Source: Paenibacillus silviterrae
GTDB taxonomy: Bacteria > Bacillota > Bacilli > Paenibacillales > NBRC-103111
Direction of reading: 5' to 3'
Length of the DNA stretch: 64,000 nucleotides
Assembly (NCBI RefSeq): GCF_030167925.1
Contig: NZ_JASKUT010000001.1
Location: forward strand, 186,001-250,000
Shown: positions 17,654-27,433 of the stretch, one piece after another
How the letters are laid out: each line of letters begins with the position of its first letter
How positions within the stretch are numbered: the stretch's first letter is position 1
Made by a program: the position numbers and the translations under genes
The notes under the pieces: model-generated
What the model saw: only the letters and a program-made list of their open reading frames with translations
Told to the model about the DNA's origin: nothing
Database searches by the model: none

Positions 17654-19552
17654 CTACCCGAACTTTCTGCGGTAATGCGCAACTGCTAGCAGCGGCCAAA
17701 TGTAATTGTAGCTATGGTAACGCGTATAGAACAAGCCCGGCAAGCCTGCACCGGTAGGATAGGCCCAAGCCTCAGGGCTTGCTTCCTTCCCCTCTTTAAT
17801 AAACCGCAGCAGCGCCTTCAGTCCCTTCACCAGCTCCGGCGTAGGCCTCTCATGGGCGGCGACGAGGGCATCCAGCGCCCAAGCCGTTTGGCTCGGCGTG
17901 CCGAAGCCGAGAGGAACGTACTTGCGCACGACATCGCTTCGGCACGATTCGCCCCAGCTGCCGTCGGGAAGCTGCTGCTCCAAGAGCCAGGATACCGCTT
18001 TGCCGACGGCTCTCTGCTCTGACGGCACCCCGACGGCGCACATGCCGGTTACGGCTGCCCAAGTACCGTACAAATAACAGACGCCCCATCGGCCATACCA
18101 CGAGCCGTTTCCCTCTTGGTGACTGAGGAGCCAGTCTACGGCTTTGCTAATGAATGGCAGCTTGATGGTAAGATCTGCATAGGAGCCGAGAAACTCCAGC
18201 GTCCTTCCGGTCAAATCGGCCGATGAAGGGTCGATCGTAGCGTCTGCGGCGTTGGGAAGCGGCAGCCAGGTAAGCAGGCTGAGGTCGGTGTTCTTCTCGA
18301 AGGCCGGCCAGCCTCCGTCGTCATTTTGCATCGAGATGAGCCAATGAAGTCCGCGGTTCCAAGCTTCCCGGAAGGGCTCCTTATGCCTCAGCCGGGATAG
18401 AGCGCGCAGTGCGGCGCTCGTATCGTCGATATCGGGATTGATCGTGTTGATATCGGAAAAGCCCCATCCGCCGGAGTAGGCGTTGGCATTACGGAGATAC
18501 CAGTCCCCCAGCTTATGCTGCTGCCGCGACAATAGATAGTCCGAAGCGCGGGCGAGAGAAGGGTGCTCGGGAGACACTCCCGCTTCCTGCAGTGCGCCGC
18601 TAAGGAGAGCGGTGTCCCAAACCGTGGAGGTTGAGTTCTGGATATGGGGATCGTCCTCGCAAGGACAGGCTAACGACAGGAGTCCTTCAACCGCTCGAAG
18701 AATCACGGGATGATCAGGGGCGTAATCCAATGCCCGAAGCGCATAGATCATAAGGAAGGTAGCGCTGGCATAGCTGTACAGCGTCCCGTCGCTTTCGATC
18801 CGGGAGAGCATGAATCGTTCGGCCTCGTGTAATGCCTTGCGATGCAGCTGCTCCGGGAACGAAGCAAGCTTCGCCAGCTGCTCCTGAACCTGCTGCAGGA
18901 AGGAGCCTGAGCGCATTTGGGGTGCTTCGGGCGGGGAAACCGTCCCTTCCCGATTCGGATGAAGCGAGCTTATATCCGGTGTCCATGGAGTGGAAAGCAC
19001 GAAGCGACGATCGGCAAGGACGAGGACGGGAGCCATATGAACACGCGAGAAGCCGACAAAGTCGTAAAAGCTGACAGGCGCTTCATCGGGAATCAGCAGC
19101 AGCTCGACCGGTATCTGAAGACGGGGCCAAGGATACGAACCGGTTACCGCAAGCAGCACCTTGGTCAGCAGACTGTTCACGGAGGCCAAGCCGCCTCGGG
19201 ATAATATATAGGCATGAGCACGGGTTAGGGGTTCGTCTGTCGGCTTATAGAGCCCCGAAAAGAGCAGCGCATAATAGCATTCCACCGATGCGGCAAGGTT
19301 TCCCTCCTCTTCGTCGGCATACAGCTTCCACGCTCCGCTGCTTTGCTGACAGCTGAGCAGCCTCCTGCACCATCGGGCGATATTCCCGTCTTGGTTATTC
19401 ATTCCCAGGCAGCGCACGGTAATAATCAGGAAGGCCTCCGTTAAGGTTCCTGATTCAAAGCAGAAGCGCCAGGCTCCGTCGGGCGACTGGCGCTCGATCA
19501 GCCGGTGCTCGAATCCGTTCCATTCGTTAGGGTCCCACAGCATATCATTCAC
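17654..19552 (-). CDS. Squalene-hopene/tetraprenyl-beta-curcumene cyclase (sporulenol synthase type)
   Basis: Terpene cyclase, 632 residues from the chosen GTG, the same length as Bacillus SqhC, which cyclises tetraprenyl-beta-curcumene to sporulenol in spores. Visible are the catalytic acid motif DIDDT (DxDD class) and several QW repeats, for example QLPDGSWGES, QNDDGGWPAFE and GNGSWYGRWGVCYLYGTW. GTG 19552 is preferred to TTG 19615 because GGAGCGGAG lies right upstream. No squalene or curcumene synthase gene lies nearby, so substrate is inferred from family only. A CATACATAT sequence (plus 19591-19599) resembles a sporulation-sigma -10, without a clear -35. Confidence 0.85.
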   Translation of the reverse strand: MNDMLWDPNEWNGFEHRLIERQSPDGAWRFCFESGTLTEAFLIITVRCLGMNNQDGNIARWCRRLLSCQQSSGAWKLYADEEEGNLAASVECYYALLFSGLYKPTDEPLTRAHAYILSRGGLASVNSLLTKVLLAVTGSYPWPRLQIPVELLLIPDEAPVSFYDFVGFSRVHMAPVLVLADRRFVLSTPWTPDISSLHPNREGTVSPPEAPQMRSGSFLQQVQEQLAKLASFPEQLHRKALHEAERFMLSRIESDGTLYSYASATFLMIYALRALDYAPDHPVILRAVEGLLSLACPCEDDPHIQNSTSTVWDTALLSGALQEAGVSPEHPSLARASDYLLSRQQHKLGDWYLRNANAYSGGWGFSDINTINPDIDDTSAALRALSRLRHKEPFREAWNRGLHWLISMQNDDGGWPAFEKNTDLSLLTWLPLPNAADATIDPSSADLTGRTLEFLGSYADLTIKLPFISKAVDWLLSHQEGNGSWYGRWGVCYLYGTWAAVTGMCAVGVPSEQRAVGKAVSWLLEQQLPDGSWGESCRSDVVRKYVPLGFGTPSQTAWALDALVAAHERPTPELVKGLKALLRFIKEGKEASPEAWAYPTGAGLPGLFYTRYHSYNYIWPLLAVAHYRRKFG

Positions 19553-19901
19553 GGCGGCTCCGCTCCTTTTAGGCAAAGCGTAATCTGTTCCATATGTATG
19601 ACGGGAAAACGGCAATCATTCAAGCCGAGGACGCTTATATGACAGTTATGGAAGCATTTACCGTGAGGCTTTAAAAAAATGATGCCGAGCAAATAAAGGG
19701 AAAAGAAGAATTATGTCGAAATCAATAAGTATACATATCAAGGACTATTTTCCTGTATAGGTGGTGTCAGCAGTAAAATTTTTGAAATGAAAACGATTTA
19801 TTGAAGGGATTTAGCTGAATGTGTCGAATAGTACAGTGGCAAAGGCTGAATCCTCCATATCGAGCAAACACATCAATTAACAGATCAGGGTGGTGGTTCC
19901 T
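19553..19901. other. Divergent intergenic region with two Spo0A-type boxes
   Basis: About 350 bases between the terpene cyclase (-) and the chemoreceptor (+). Two perfect TGTCGAA boxes are at 19714-19720 and 19822-19828, both on the plus strand, 108 bp apart. No convincing sigma-A promoter was found. A weak sigma-D-like pair (TAAA near 19773 and AACGATTT about 14 bases later) is possible for the chemoreceptor. Confidence 0.45.
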
Positions 19902-22082
19902 GTGAAGAACTGGCGTTCCGTGACGGGCGAGTGGCTTCAGAGAACTAAGAAAGCAGCAGCATCGGTAAGCGCAGCAGTCGGACAAAAAAGAGGCGGAGCA
20001 GCTGCGGGGACAAAGGCGTCGGGACAGGCGCTAGGAGCGGACAGCTTATTGAAAAACCCTGCGCAGTCGGTGGGCATGAAGCTTTTCATTATTTTCTTTA
20101 TCAGCATCTTGTTTTTCGTGCTGACCGTGGGCTTAACGTCCTACAATATTTCGGAAGGGGTCATTCAGAAGAAAGTTTCGGAGGCCTCGCTCCAAACGAT
20201 TAAGCAGGCAGGTCAGAAGCTCGATCTGATGTTCGGTCAATATGAAGATCTTTCCATGCAAATTTTGCTGGACGATGAATTGAAGAAGCAGCTCGCGGAA
20301 ATGGACAATGTGAACAAGGGGAGCTACGATTATTTGCAGCTGCGGCAGAAGATCGGCGATAAGCTGAACGTATACTCCTATGCCAATAAAACCCTCAAGG
20401 CGTTGCACCTGTTCCGTGCCAACGGCGAGGCAGTAAGCTCGGCAGGCGGCAATGTCAGCCAGGATCTTGTGTCGGGTGCGGATTGGTTTAAGCTGATCAT
20501 GGAAAACAACGGCCGTGCGGTCTGGCTCGAATCCCGGACGAAGGGCTTTGTAGAGTCGGCGGCAGGAAGCGGCGCACCGACCTTCGCTATCGGTCGCGTT
20601 CTCAAGAACACGAATACGAACAACACACAGGCTATCCTTCTGATGGAGATTAATCTTGATACGCTTACCAAGGAATTGGGCGATATCGATATGGGCGAGG
20701 ATGGAACGATCGCTGTGGTAACGCCACAGCTTCTCAATGTGTGGAGTAATAAACAGGATGAAATTGCGAAAAATTCCGGTTTGCAAATTCAGAAGGAACA
20801 GCTGTCCGAGGATTCGTCCACGTTACTGGATAATACCAAGGATACGCAGATTGTTTATTACAAATCGTCCAAAACAGGCTGGTACCTGCTTGGCGCAATG
20901 CATGTCAATGAGCTGGTAAAAGACGCAAAGGCCATCTCGAATATGACTTGGGTTATGGCGGGGATTGCCGCAGTGATCGCTGTGTTGATCGGATTTTTTG
21001 TTGCTCGCATGATCGGCCGTCCGGTCGTCACGCTTCGCGACCTGATGAAAGAGGGCGAGCAGGGCAATCTGCGGGTTCGCATGATCGTGCAATCCCGTGA
21101 CGAGATTGGACAGCTGGGTCACAGCTTCAACCAGATGATGGAGAAAATTACGCAGCTGGTCCAGCAAACGAACCGTTCCGCCAGAGAAGTGCTTGAAACG
21201 GCCGGGGAGCTTTCCGATGCCTCCAAGAAGACCGCGACCTCCGCAAGAGAGATCGCCGTGGCAACCGAGGAGATCGCAAGCGGGGCTTCGAGCTTGGCCG
21301 TGGAATCCGAGCGGGGCAATGAGCTGACGCATCATATCGGGATTCAAATGAAAAACGTGGTACAGTCCAACGTGGAGATGGGTACCTCCGCTTCTACGGT
21401 GCAGAAGTCTTCCGAGCAAGGGATCGAGTATATGTCCGAGCTGATCAACAAGACGAATGCAACGGAAGCAATGACCCGATCGATGGTTGAGAAAGTAGAT
21501 AACCTGAAGGAAAGCACACGTTCCATCGTGAAAATTCTCGATGTGCTCGGCAATATTACGAAGCAGACGAACATTCTCTCGCTGAATGCCACGATTGAAG
21601 CGGCTAGAGCTGGAGCTGCAGGCAAAGGCTTCATGGTAGTTGCCGATGAGATCCGCAAGCTGGCGGATCAATCGCGTCAATCGATTGCCATCGTAGGGCA
21701 GATCATTGAAACGATCCAGCGGGAAATTGATGAAACGGTCAACGTGCTGTCGCAGGCATATCCGATTTTCCAAGAGCAAATCCTCTCGGTAAAAGAAGCG
21801 GATACGATCTTCAAAGAGGTACAGACGCATATGGGCGGTTTCATTCAGCAGCTGTCCGAAGTGACGGAATCGATCAGCCAGCTGGATGCATCGCAGAACG
21901 TGCTTTCCGATGCAATGGCCAATGTCAGTGCCGTAGCGCAGCAATCGTCTGCGACATCGGAGGAGGTAGCCTCCTTAAGCTCCGAGCAGATGAGCATCAG
22001 CAATGGTCTGGTGAAGCTGTCGGACAAGCTGGAGGAGCTGTCGAACTCACTTCAGGATTCGTTATCCAAATTCCAAGTCTAA
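19902..22082 (+). CDS. Methyl-accepting chemotaxis protein
   Basis: Transmembrane chemoreceptor of about 726 residues. An unusually long basic, Ala/Lys-rich cytoplasmic N-tail (about 60 residues) precedes TM1 ([20 protein letters not shown]). An extracellular Cache-like sensor follows, then TM2 ([19 protein letters not shown]), a HAMP domain with [19 protein letters not shown], and the signalling domain whose tip reads [20 protein letters not shown] and [20 protein letters not shown], identifying a CheA/CheW-coupled receptor. GTG 19902 has GGGTGGTGG upstream. The ligand is unknown. Hairpins at about 22116-22165 may end the transcript. Confidence 0.9.
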   Translation: MKNWRSVTGEWLQRTKKAAASVSAAVGQKRGGAAAGTKASGQALGADSLLKNPAQSVGMKLFIIFFISILFFVLTVGLTSYNISEGVIQKKVSEASLQTIKQAGQKLDLMFGQYEDLSMQILLDDELKKQLAEMDNVNKGSYDYLQLRQKIGDKLNVYSYANKTLKALHLFRANGEAVSSAGGNVSQDLVSGADWFKLIMENNGRAVWLESRTKGFVESAAGSGAPTFAIGRVLKNTNTNNTQAILLMEINLDTLTKELGDIDMGEDGTIAVVTPQLLNVWSNKQDEIAKNSGLQIQKEQLSEDSSTLLDNTKDTQIVYYKSSKTGWYLLGAMHVNELVKDAKAISNMTWVMAGIAAVIAVLIGFFVARMIGRPVVTLRDLMKEGEQGNLRVRMIVQSRDEIGQLGHSFNQMMEKITQLVQQTNRSAREVLETAGELSDASKKTATSAREIAVATEEIASGASSLAVESERGNELTHHIGIQMKNVVQSNVEMGTSASTVQKSSEQGIEYMSELINKTNATEAMTRSMVEKVDNLKESTRSIVKILDVLGNITKQTNILSLNATIEAARAGAAGKGFMVVADEIRKLADQSRQSIAIVGQIIETIQREIDETVNVLSQAYPIFQEQILSVKEADTIFKEVQTHMGGFIQQLSEVTESISQLDASQNVLSDAMANVSAVAQQSSATSEEVASLSSEQMSISNGLVKLSDKLEELSNSLQDSLSKFQV

Positions 22083-22236
22083 TGAAACGATGATGGTTAC
22101 AAGAGGTTGTTTCTCTAAGCTGAAAGGGTCAGCTTGGGGAGGCAGCCTCTCTTTGTTGTGCCATGGTTTGCAGGAAGACAATTCTGCTCATACTGGAAAT
22201 ATGAAGGAACTGATAGCAGGAGGAGGCGAGACAAGC

Positions 22237-24036
22237 GTGGACAATGAAACGATACCCAAAAACCGGTTGTTTATCGTGCTGCTCATCGTCATATCCATCC
22301 TGCTCGCATGGAATGCCCGGCTCTTCTGGATTCAGATCGCCGCCTCCCGAAGCTTTAGCGACCGCAATATCGATTTGGTAGAAAATTCCGTCATTCAACG
22401 GGAAGAGGGCATTGTACTGGATACCGGAAGAGGAGATTTCTATGACCGGGACGGCCGCTCGTTAACAGGCGAAACGCTTTCGGTGCTGACGATCTTTCCC
22501 ATACACCGGGAGGAACGATCCGATCCGGCCACTGTGGCAAAGATCAAGAAGGCAGGCGCCATTCTTGGCGTGTCGGCAGAACGCTGGACCCATTACTTAG
22601 AGCTGGTCGCCTCGCCGCAAATATGGTCCGAAGCGGGAAAGCCTGCGGCGCTTAGTCCAAAGCAGGCGGATCAGCTTACTGCGCTGGGGCTTCCGCACAT
22701 TCGCGTCATGCCGTACCGTGTCCGTTACCACACTCCGCAGGCAGCGTCTCAAGTGATCGGCTTCATCAGTCAAAATCCGGAGAGAATGAACCGGCTGTTC
22801 ACGAATCAGGTGCACAGCGGCGAGCTGCAGCTGAGCAGCAAGATCGGCAATGCCGGTCTGGAGAAAACCTTCGAGCCCTGGCTGCGCGGCATCGGGGTGA
22901 CCTCCGTTTCGCTATTTACGGATAGCGCCAAGAGGCCGGTGGCCGGATTAAATGTGCGTATCCATCAGCCGGAGAACCGGTACTACCCCCTGAAGGTCGT
23001 CACCACGCTGAATTTGCCGATCCAACAAAAAGTGGAGCAGGCAATGGAACGGCTTAAGATCGAGGAAGGAGCTGTTGTCGTTCTGGACATGGCGACGGCG
23101 GACGTGGTGGCCATGGCCAGCAAGCCGGTCTATAATCCTGAGCGGATTGATCTCTCGCAAGGCGGATGGAGCAACCGGGCGACCAAATCTGCCGTGCCCG
23201 GATCCATCTTCAAGACGGTTACCGCAGCGGCGGCGATAGAAGAGAAGGTAGTGGGAGCACACGAAACGTTTCATTGCGACGGTGAGCTCGGCCGTTATGG
23301 ATTCACGTGCTGGAAGAAGGAAGGCCACGGCACGTTAACACTGGAGGAGGCGTATGCCCATTCCTGTAACATCGTCTTCGCCAAAGTAGCCGAACGATTG
23401 GGCGGAGCGAAGCTGGAGGAATATGCCAAGCGGCTTGGCGTGACGGAGCCTGTGGGATGGAGGGGAGACGCAGCGGGCATCGGCTCCTTCCGGCAGTGGG
23501 ACGCAGAGGATCAGGGTCAAGTGTTCGCGGCAGCAACCGATCAACAGGACCATGGCGTGATCGTGCAAACCTCTATCGGACAAAGGGATGTAAGAATGAC
23601 TCCGCTTCAGGCAGCCAATCTGGTTGTTACATTGCAGCATGAGGGGCGCGTACAATCTCCAAGAATCGTGAGTGAAATCCGTTTTCAAAATGACAGGCTC
23701 TATGAAGCGTTTGCGAAGCAAGCACTGGATACGGGGATGAAACGGATTAAAGCCTCGACGGCCAAACAACTGCTGAAGTGGATGGAGGAGGTAGTGGAAT
23801 ACGGTACGGGCAGTGCACTGAAAAGTGCGTCATGGGAGGTTGCGGGCAAATCCGGTACGGCCCAGATTGTGCTTCCGAACGGCAAGCCCGGGGAAAATCA
23901 CTGGTTCATCGGGTACGGCCCAGCCGAGAAGCCGAGATATGCCGTTGCCGTGCTGATTCAGAATCGGCCGGAGGGAGTAAGCAACAAATCCACTACCCTG
24001 TTTAAAGAGGTAATGGATTTGTTAGCCGTTCAGTGA
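22237..24036 (+). CDS. Class B penicillin-binding protein (D,D-transpeptidase)
   Basis: Monofunctional transpeptidase of about 599 residues that crosslinks peptidoglycan outside the membrane. One N-terminal membrane anchor (about 10-28, LFIVLLIVISILLAWN), a dimerisation/linker domain (RGDFYDRDGRSL) and a penicilloyl domain with the active-site SIFK (Ser323, Lys326), the SCN triad (Ser376-Asn378) and KSGTAQ (Lys538). There is no PASTA domain, so it is not SpoVD or PBP2x in full layout; it resembles the SpoVD/FtsI side or PbpI. GTG 22237 follows AGGAGGAGGCG; earlier in-frame ATGs at 22090 and 22201 have poor sites. It overlaps the convergent kinase gene by seven bases. Confidence 0.87.
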   Translation: MDNETIPKNRLFIVLLIVISILLAWNARLFWIQIAASRSFSDRNIDLVENSVIQREEGIVLDTGRGDFYDRDGRSLTGETLSVLTIFPIHREERSDPATVAKIKKAGAILGVSAERWTHYLELVASPQIWSEAGKPAALSPKQADQLTALGLPHIRVMPYRVRYHTPQAASQVIGFISQNPERMNRLFTNQVHSGELQLSSKIGNAGLEKTFEPWLRGIGVTSVSLFTDSAKRPVAGLNVRIHQPENRYYPLKVVTTLNLPIQQKVEQAMERLKIEEGAVVVLDMATADVVAMASKPVYNPERIDLSQGGWSNRATKSAVPGSIFKTVTAAAAIEEKVVGAHETFHCDGELGRYGFTCWKKEGHGTLTLEEAYAHSCNIVFAKVAERLGGAKLEEYAKRLGVTEPVGWRGDAAGIGSFRQWDAEDQGQVFAAATDQQDHGVIVQTSIGQRDVRMTPLQAANLVVTLQHEGRVQSPRIVSEIRFQNDRLYEAFAKQALDTGMKRIKASTAKQLLKWMEEVVEYGTGSALKSASWEVAGKSGTAQIVLPNGKPGENHWFIGYGPAEKPRYAVAVLIQNRPEGVSNKSTTLFKEVMDLLAVQ

Positions 24037-25316
24037 TATGAGGTATGGCTTAGAGAGGGAATCAGCAGGGAAAAGCACGTGCCGCGTCCGACCTCGCTGG
24101 TGACATCGATTCTGCCTTGTATATTTTGAATGACTCGGTAGGTAACCATCATCCCGAGGCCGGTTCCTTTGCCGCGCGTGGAATAGAAAGGATTCCCAAG
24201 GCGGCTGATCTCCTCTGTCGTCATGCCGACGCCTTGATCGATAATATCAATGCATACGGTTTGGCTTTGCAGTGCTCCGTTAATTTGCAGCTTGCCTCCT
24301 GAGGGCATGGCTTCAATGCCGTTCTTGCACAGGTTCACGATACACTGGAAAAATTTTTCGGGATTCGCGCTGATCATCAGCTTATCGCTCAGGTGCAGTT
24401 CGACTTCAACATTGCGGAGCTCCGCAAAAGCATGAAGCGACTCCGCGGCATGAAGGATCACCTTCCCGGCATCCACCAAGGTGATGGCTTCCAATTGAGG
24501 CTTGGCGAACGATAAATAATCGTTAACAATGGATTGGGTCTTTTCCAGTTCTTCGAGCACCATTTGCGTATAAATCTGCCGCTTCTCCTCCTGAAGCTCC
24601 TGCTGGTTCATCATTTGGACAAAGCCGCGCGCTACCGTCATCGGGTTGCGAATCTCGTGAGCGAAGGAAGCGGCCAGTTCGCTAAGCACATTCATCTTTT
24701 CGCTTTGCTGCGTGAGGCTGCGCTGCATCCAATTGTGCTTTATCTGCTCCATGACATACGTCACCAGGCCCATGGTGAATCCGTGCAGGACTATGAAGAG
24801 ACTGAAGAATTTCAGGTCATCGGCAACCAGCTCCGGCCCTTGCCACATGCGCAACCCGACTGAGGTGACCGCGGATATGAGGGCGATTAGGATTCCGAGG
24901 ACTGCTCCGGCCAAGGTCTGCTGCAGCCTTGTTGCCTGAGTGGAGATATGCCGTTTATAGTACGAGAGCATGACGAGGTCCAGCACTATAGCGATCGGCA
25001 TCATATACATCCCTGCTCCCCCGATCATTACACGGTACAGCAGCAGCAGGACCGAGAGTGCAAGCGCATGGCGCATTCCCGCATATAGGAAGCAGGTGGC
25101 GATAGGAATAAATCTCAAGTCGTACTTGAACCCCGCCGACAGCTCGAAGGGGAACGACATGCAAAGGAGCATCATGATCCCGCAGGTGGCAGCCAACGCC
25201 GTCTGATTGGTTCTTTGCGTATGGTTCGGTGCACGATCCACCCAAAACACTTGATAAAGCAGCAATGGGGTGATTAGAAGGCACATATTAATAAATAATT
25301 GATTCCATAAATTCAC
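24030..25316 (-). CDS. KinB-like sporulation sensor histidine kinase
   Basis: Membrane histidine kinase of about 428 residues: six or so transmembrane helices without an extracellular domain (first 190 residues), HisKA with the phospho-His in SFAHEIRNPMTVARG, and a HATPase with the N-box NLCKNGIEAMPSGG, DQGVGM and GKGTGLGMMV. The architecture is that of Bacillus KinB and related phosphorelay kinases, and no response regulator lies beside it, as expected for an orphan Spo0F kinase. Promoter evidence agrees: a sigma-H promoter and Spo0A boxes lie upstream. GTG 25316 after AGGTGA is preferred to GTG 25328. Confidence 0.82.
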   Translation of the reverse strand: MNLWNQLFINMCLLITPLLLYQVFWVDRAPNHTQRTNQTALAATCGIMMLLCMSFPFELSAGFKYDLRFIPIATCFLYAGMRHALALSVLLLLYRVMIGGAGMYMMPIAIVLDLVMLSYYKRHISTQATRLQQTLAGAVLGILIALISAVTSVGLRMWQGPELVADDLKFFSLFIVLHGFTMGLVTYVMEQIKHNWMQRSLTQQSEKMNVLSELAASFAHEIRNPMTVARGFVQMMNQQELQEEKRQIYTQMVLEELEKTQSIVNDYLSFAKPQLEAITLVDAGKVILHAAESLHAFAELRNVEVELHLSDKLMISANPEKFFQCIVNLCKNGIEAMPSGGKLQINGALQSQTVCIDIIDQGVGMTTEEISRLGNPFYSTRGKGTGLGMMVTYRVIQNIQGRIDVTSEVGRGTCFSLLIPSLSHTSYH

Positions 25317-25360
25317 AACACGTATCACCTAAGGTTAAGTAGTTCGACTGCATGCTTTTC

Positions 25361-25389
25361 TTATTCGACAATATCTTTAAAATTCCTAC
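25361..25389 (-). promoter_or_regulatory. Sigma-H promoter with Spo0A box, driving the KinB-like kinase
   Basis: On the minus strand GTAGGAATT (plus 25381-25389), 11 bp, GTCGAATAA (25361-25369); every position fits RnAGGAwWW-N11-RnnGAATww. A perfect 0A box TGTCGAA (25364-25370) overlaps the -10, and a 6-of-7 copy AGTCGAA is at 25343-25349, 21 bp away and near the start of transcription. Confidence 0.7.
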
Positions 25390-25421
25390 ATAAACAATGA
25401 AAAAATTAGGAAGGGCCGATT

Positions 25422-26261
25422 ATGAATCGAAGAAAGCTCGCTTTGGCAATGACGATGACCATCTGGCTCGGGTTTTCGTTCTTAGGTGTGCGGCCCCAGC
25501 TTGGTGCAGCCAAGGGTCCCTTGTCATCGGTAGACAGCTATACGATCTACTACGGCCCTTCAACCTTCGAAGCAATGAATAGAATGAAGAAGCTGGATAT
25601 GGCTATCCTTGAGCCGACGGCATACACCAAGGAACAAATACAAGAGCTTCAAGCCGCCGGTACGATGCTGATCGGTTATATCAGCGTAATGGAGTCGCCG
25701 GTATGGAATACCGGACGAATGCAGCGGCTGGCTCCCGCGCATTATTATCAGCCGAACGGTCAAAAGGTCCATTTTACCGAGTGGGATTCTTATTTGATGG
25801 ATTTACGTGATCCGATATACCGTGATGTTTTGCTTGAGGAAATACAGCGCTCTGTCATTGATCATGGGCTGGATGGGATTTTCTTGGACACGGTCGGTGA
25901 CATCGACGAGTATGTGAAGCATCCGGGGGTAAGGCAAGAGATGCGCGAAGCTTACCGAACGTTATTGCAGCAGATCACCGGGCGATTCGGGCCGATTCCG
26001 ATGATTCAAAACAGGGGCTTCAACAGCCTGGAGCTCGCCGCGCCTTACATTGAGGGGATATTGTGGGAAGACTGGAGGGCAGACTGGGAGCAGGACGCCT
26101 GGACCCGCAGCAGGGTAGAGAAGGTGCTTCAAGAGCAGGGGAGGGGACTGAAGGTTTTCTCCGTGTCCTCCTCCTCTGATGTAAGAAACGGCAAGTCGGC
26201 AAGAAAGCTGCGATTTGTTCACTTGGACGCGCCGGGTGGCTACGGAAGCAAAGCGCATTAG
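25422..26261 (+). CDS. Secreted GH114-like glycoside hydrolase
   Basis: Exported protein of 279 residues with a cleavable signal peptide (NRRKLALAM core, ending near GVRPQLGAAKG). The mature part is a TIM-barrel of the endo-alpha-1,4-polygalactosaminidase (GH114/TM1410) kind: YYGPS, LDMAILEPTAYTKEQI, IGYISVMESP, the catalytic-region DGIFLDTVGDID, and MIQNRGF. Such enzymes cut galactosamine-rich exopolysaccharide. ATG 25422 has AGGAAGGG upstream. It converges with the phosphoesterase gene with four bases between the stops. Substrate is inferred from the family. Confidence 0.8.
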   Translation: MNRRKLALAMTMTIWLGFSFLGVRPQLGAAKGPLSSVDSYTIYYGPSTFEAMNRMKKLDMAILEPTAYTKEQIQELQAAGTMLIGYISVMESPVWNTGRMQRLAPAHYYQPNGQKVHFTEWDSYLMDLRDPIYRDVLLEEIQRSVIDHGLDGIFLDTVGDIDEYVKHPGVRQEMREAYRTLLQQITGRFGPIPMIQNRGFNSLELAAPYIEGILWEDWRADWEQDAWTRSRVEKVLQEQGRGLKVFSVSSSSDVRNGKSARKLRFVHLDAPGGYGSKAH

Positions 26262-26265
26262 CTGC

Positions 26266-27294
26266 CTATAGCAGCGGAATATCCCAGCGGGCTTCCTGGA
26301 TCCAGCTGCGGTCGACAAATTCGCGTCCGCGAATAACCACCTTGTGAGGGTACACCTGCACGTACATGCCCTGCGCCGTCGTTCCCGATGCAGCTCGAGT
26401 ACGGCCGACGGAGGCGTTATTGAACCAATGGAAGGAATTTTGCCAGTTGTAATGCTCCTCCCCGTAAAAGGTGCGGTGGGAATGCCCCGATAGCACAAAT
26501 ACGTTCTTATAAGGCTCAAGGATCGCGCGGAATTCCTTCGCCCGGACCAGCCGGTGCGTTCCTCCGTCCGTCCCGGGATCCGGCAGGGGCTGGTGAATGA
26601 AGACGATCGCAGGCTTCCGGTTATTGTCGTGCTCCTGCATTTTTTGCTTAAACCAAGCCATTTGGGCATCTGAGTACCATGCGCCTTCGCCGACCTCCGG
26701 CTTTTCCTCGAAATAGGCCTCTTGAGAGAGCATAATCAAATGCACGCCATTCAACCAAACGTCAGTATACGGCTTATCGGGATAACCGATGAAGTCCATA
26801 AACCGCTTGCGGCTCATCGCGTCGGTTTTGCCGTTAGGAGCCGTCTCCGTTGAAAACTCCCCGGTACGGGTCAGCCAAATATCGTAATAATCGTGATTTC
26901 CCATATTCGCATACACCGGCGGAAGCGTATATTGGCTCATAATGCTCTTCAGCAGGCGGTAATCGGAATCGCGTGCAAAGTCCGTCAGATCCCCGCCGAG
27001 CAAAAGGGCGTCCACGCCGGATTCGAAGCTCGAAATATCCTTGAGCGCATAATGAAGCCTCTCCGTCATGGAGCCTTCGCTTACCGAGATATGCAGATCG
27101 CTGAGTAAAAAGAAGGACAGCAGCGGAGTTTTCGGCGTTCCGTCAACGGCCCCGGCTCTCTTGACAGGTAACGGGCCGGGCTCCGCCGCCTCTACGGACG
27201 TTTTGCGGGTGGCTGCCCATACAGCAGCTCCCCCTCCGGAAACCAAGGCCAGGAGTCCAAGCATTTTTTTGATAAAGCTGCGTCTTGATACCAT
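26266..27294 (-). CDS. Tat-exported calcineurin-like metallophosphoesterase
   Basis: Protein of 342 residues with a twin-arginine signal (VSRRSFIKKMLGLLAL) and then the complete two-metal phosphoesterase set: LLSDLHIS, LGGDLTDF, NMGNHDYYD, VFIHQP and LSGHSHRTFYG. It therefore folds in the cytoplasm and is exported by Tat. Substrates in this family are phosphodiesters or phosphomonoesters, including wall polymers; not readable here. ATG 27294 has AAGGGG upstream. A palindrome CCTTGATT/AATCAAGG (27322-27340) lies just ahead of the ribosome site and may be an operator. Confidence 0.88.
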   Translation of the reverse strand: MVSRRSFIKKMLGLLALVSGGGAAVWAATRKTSVEAAEPGPLPVKRAGAVDGTPKTPLLSFFLLSDLHISVSEGSMTERLHYALKDISSFESGVDALLLGGDLTDFARDSDYRLLKSIMSQYTLPPVYANMGNHDYYDIWLTRTGEFSTETAPNGKTDAMSRKRFMDFIGYPDKPYTDVWLNGVHLIMLSQEAYFEEKPEVGEGAWYSDAQMAWFKQKMQEHDNNRKPAIVFIHQPLPDPGTDGGTHRLVRAKEFRAILEPYKNVFVLSGHSHRTFYGEEHYNWQNSFHWFNNASVGRTRAASGTTAQGMYVQVYPHKVVIRGREFVDRSWIQEARWDIPLL

Positions 27295-27353
27295 ACATTC
27301 GACAACCCCTTACGATCTTTACCTTGATTATAAATCAAGGGGGGAGAATTGAA

Positions 27354-27410
27354 AATGAAAAAGCAATAAACGGGTACCCGAAGTGCAGGCTCGTTTATTG
27401 CTTTTTCATT
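27354..27410 (-). terminator. Long-stem terminator
   Basis: Perfect 19-bp stem AATGAAAAAGCAATAAACG / CGTTTATTGCTTTTTCATT with a 19-base loop; it ends the 120-residue gene on the minus strand. Confidence 0.85.
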
Positions 27411-27433
27411 GTATGTCTGTACGTCGCGAAATT

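Noticed and set aside
19590..19600. Sporulation-sigma -10 (CATACATAT) for the terpene cyclase
   Set aside because: No matching -35 at proper distance for sigma-E or sigma-K; mentioned only in the gene entry.
20823..21944. 373-residue frame antisense to the chemoreceptor
   Set aside because: His/Leu/Arg-rich shadow of the repetitive signalling domain; no start signals.
22110..22170. c-di-GMP riboswitch between the chemoreceptor and PBP genes
   Set aside because: AAGCTGA/TCAGCTT and GAGGC/GCCTC hairpins exist, but the conserved GEMM core words are missing.
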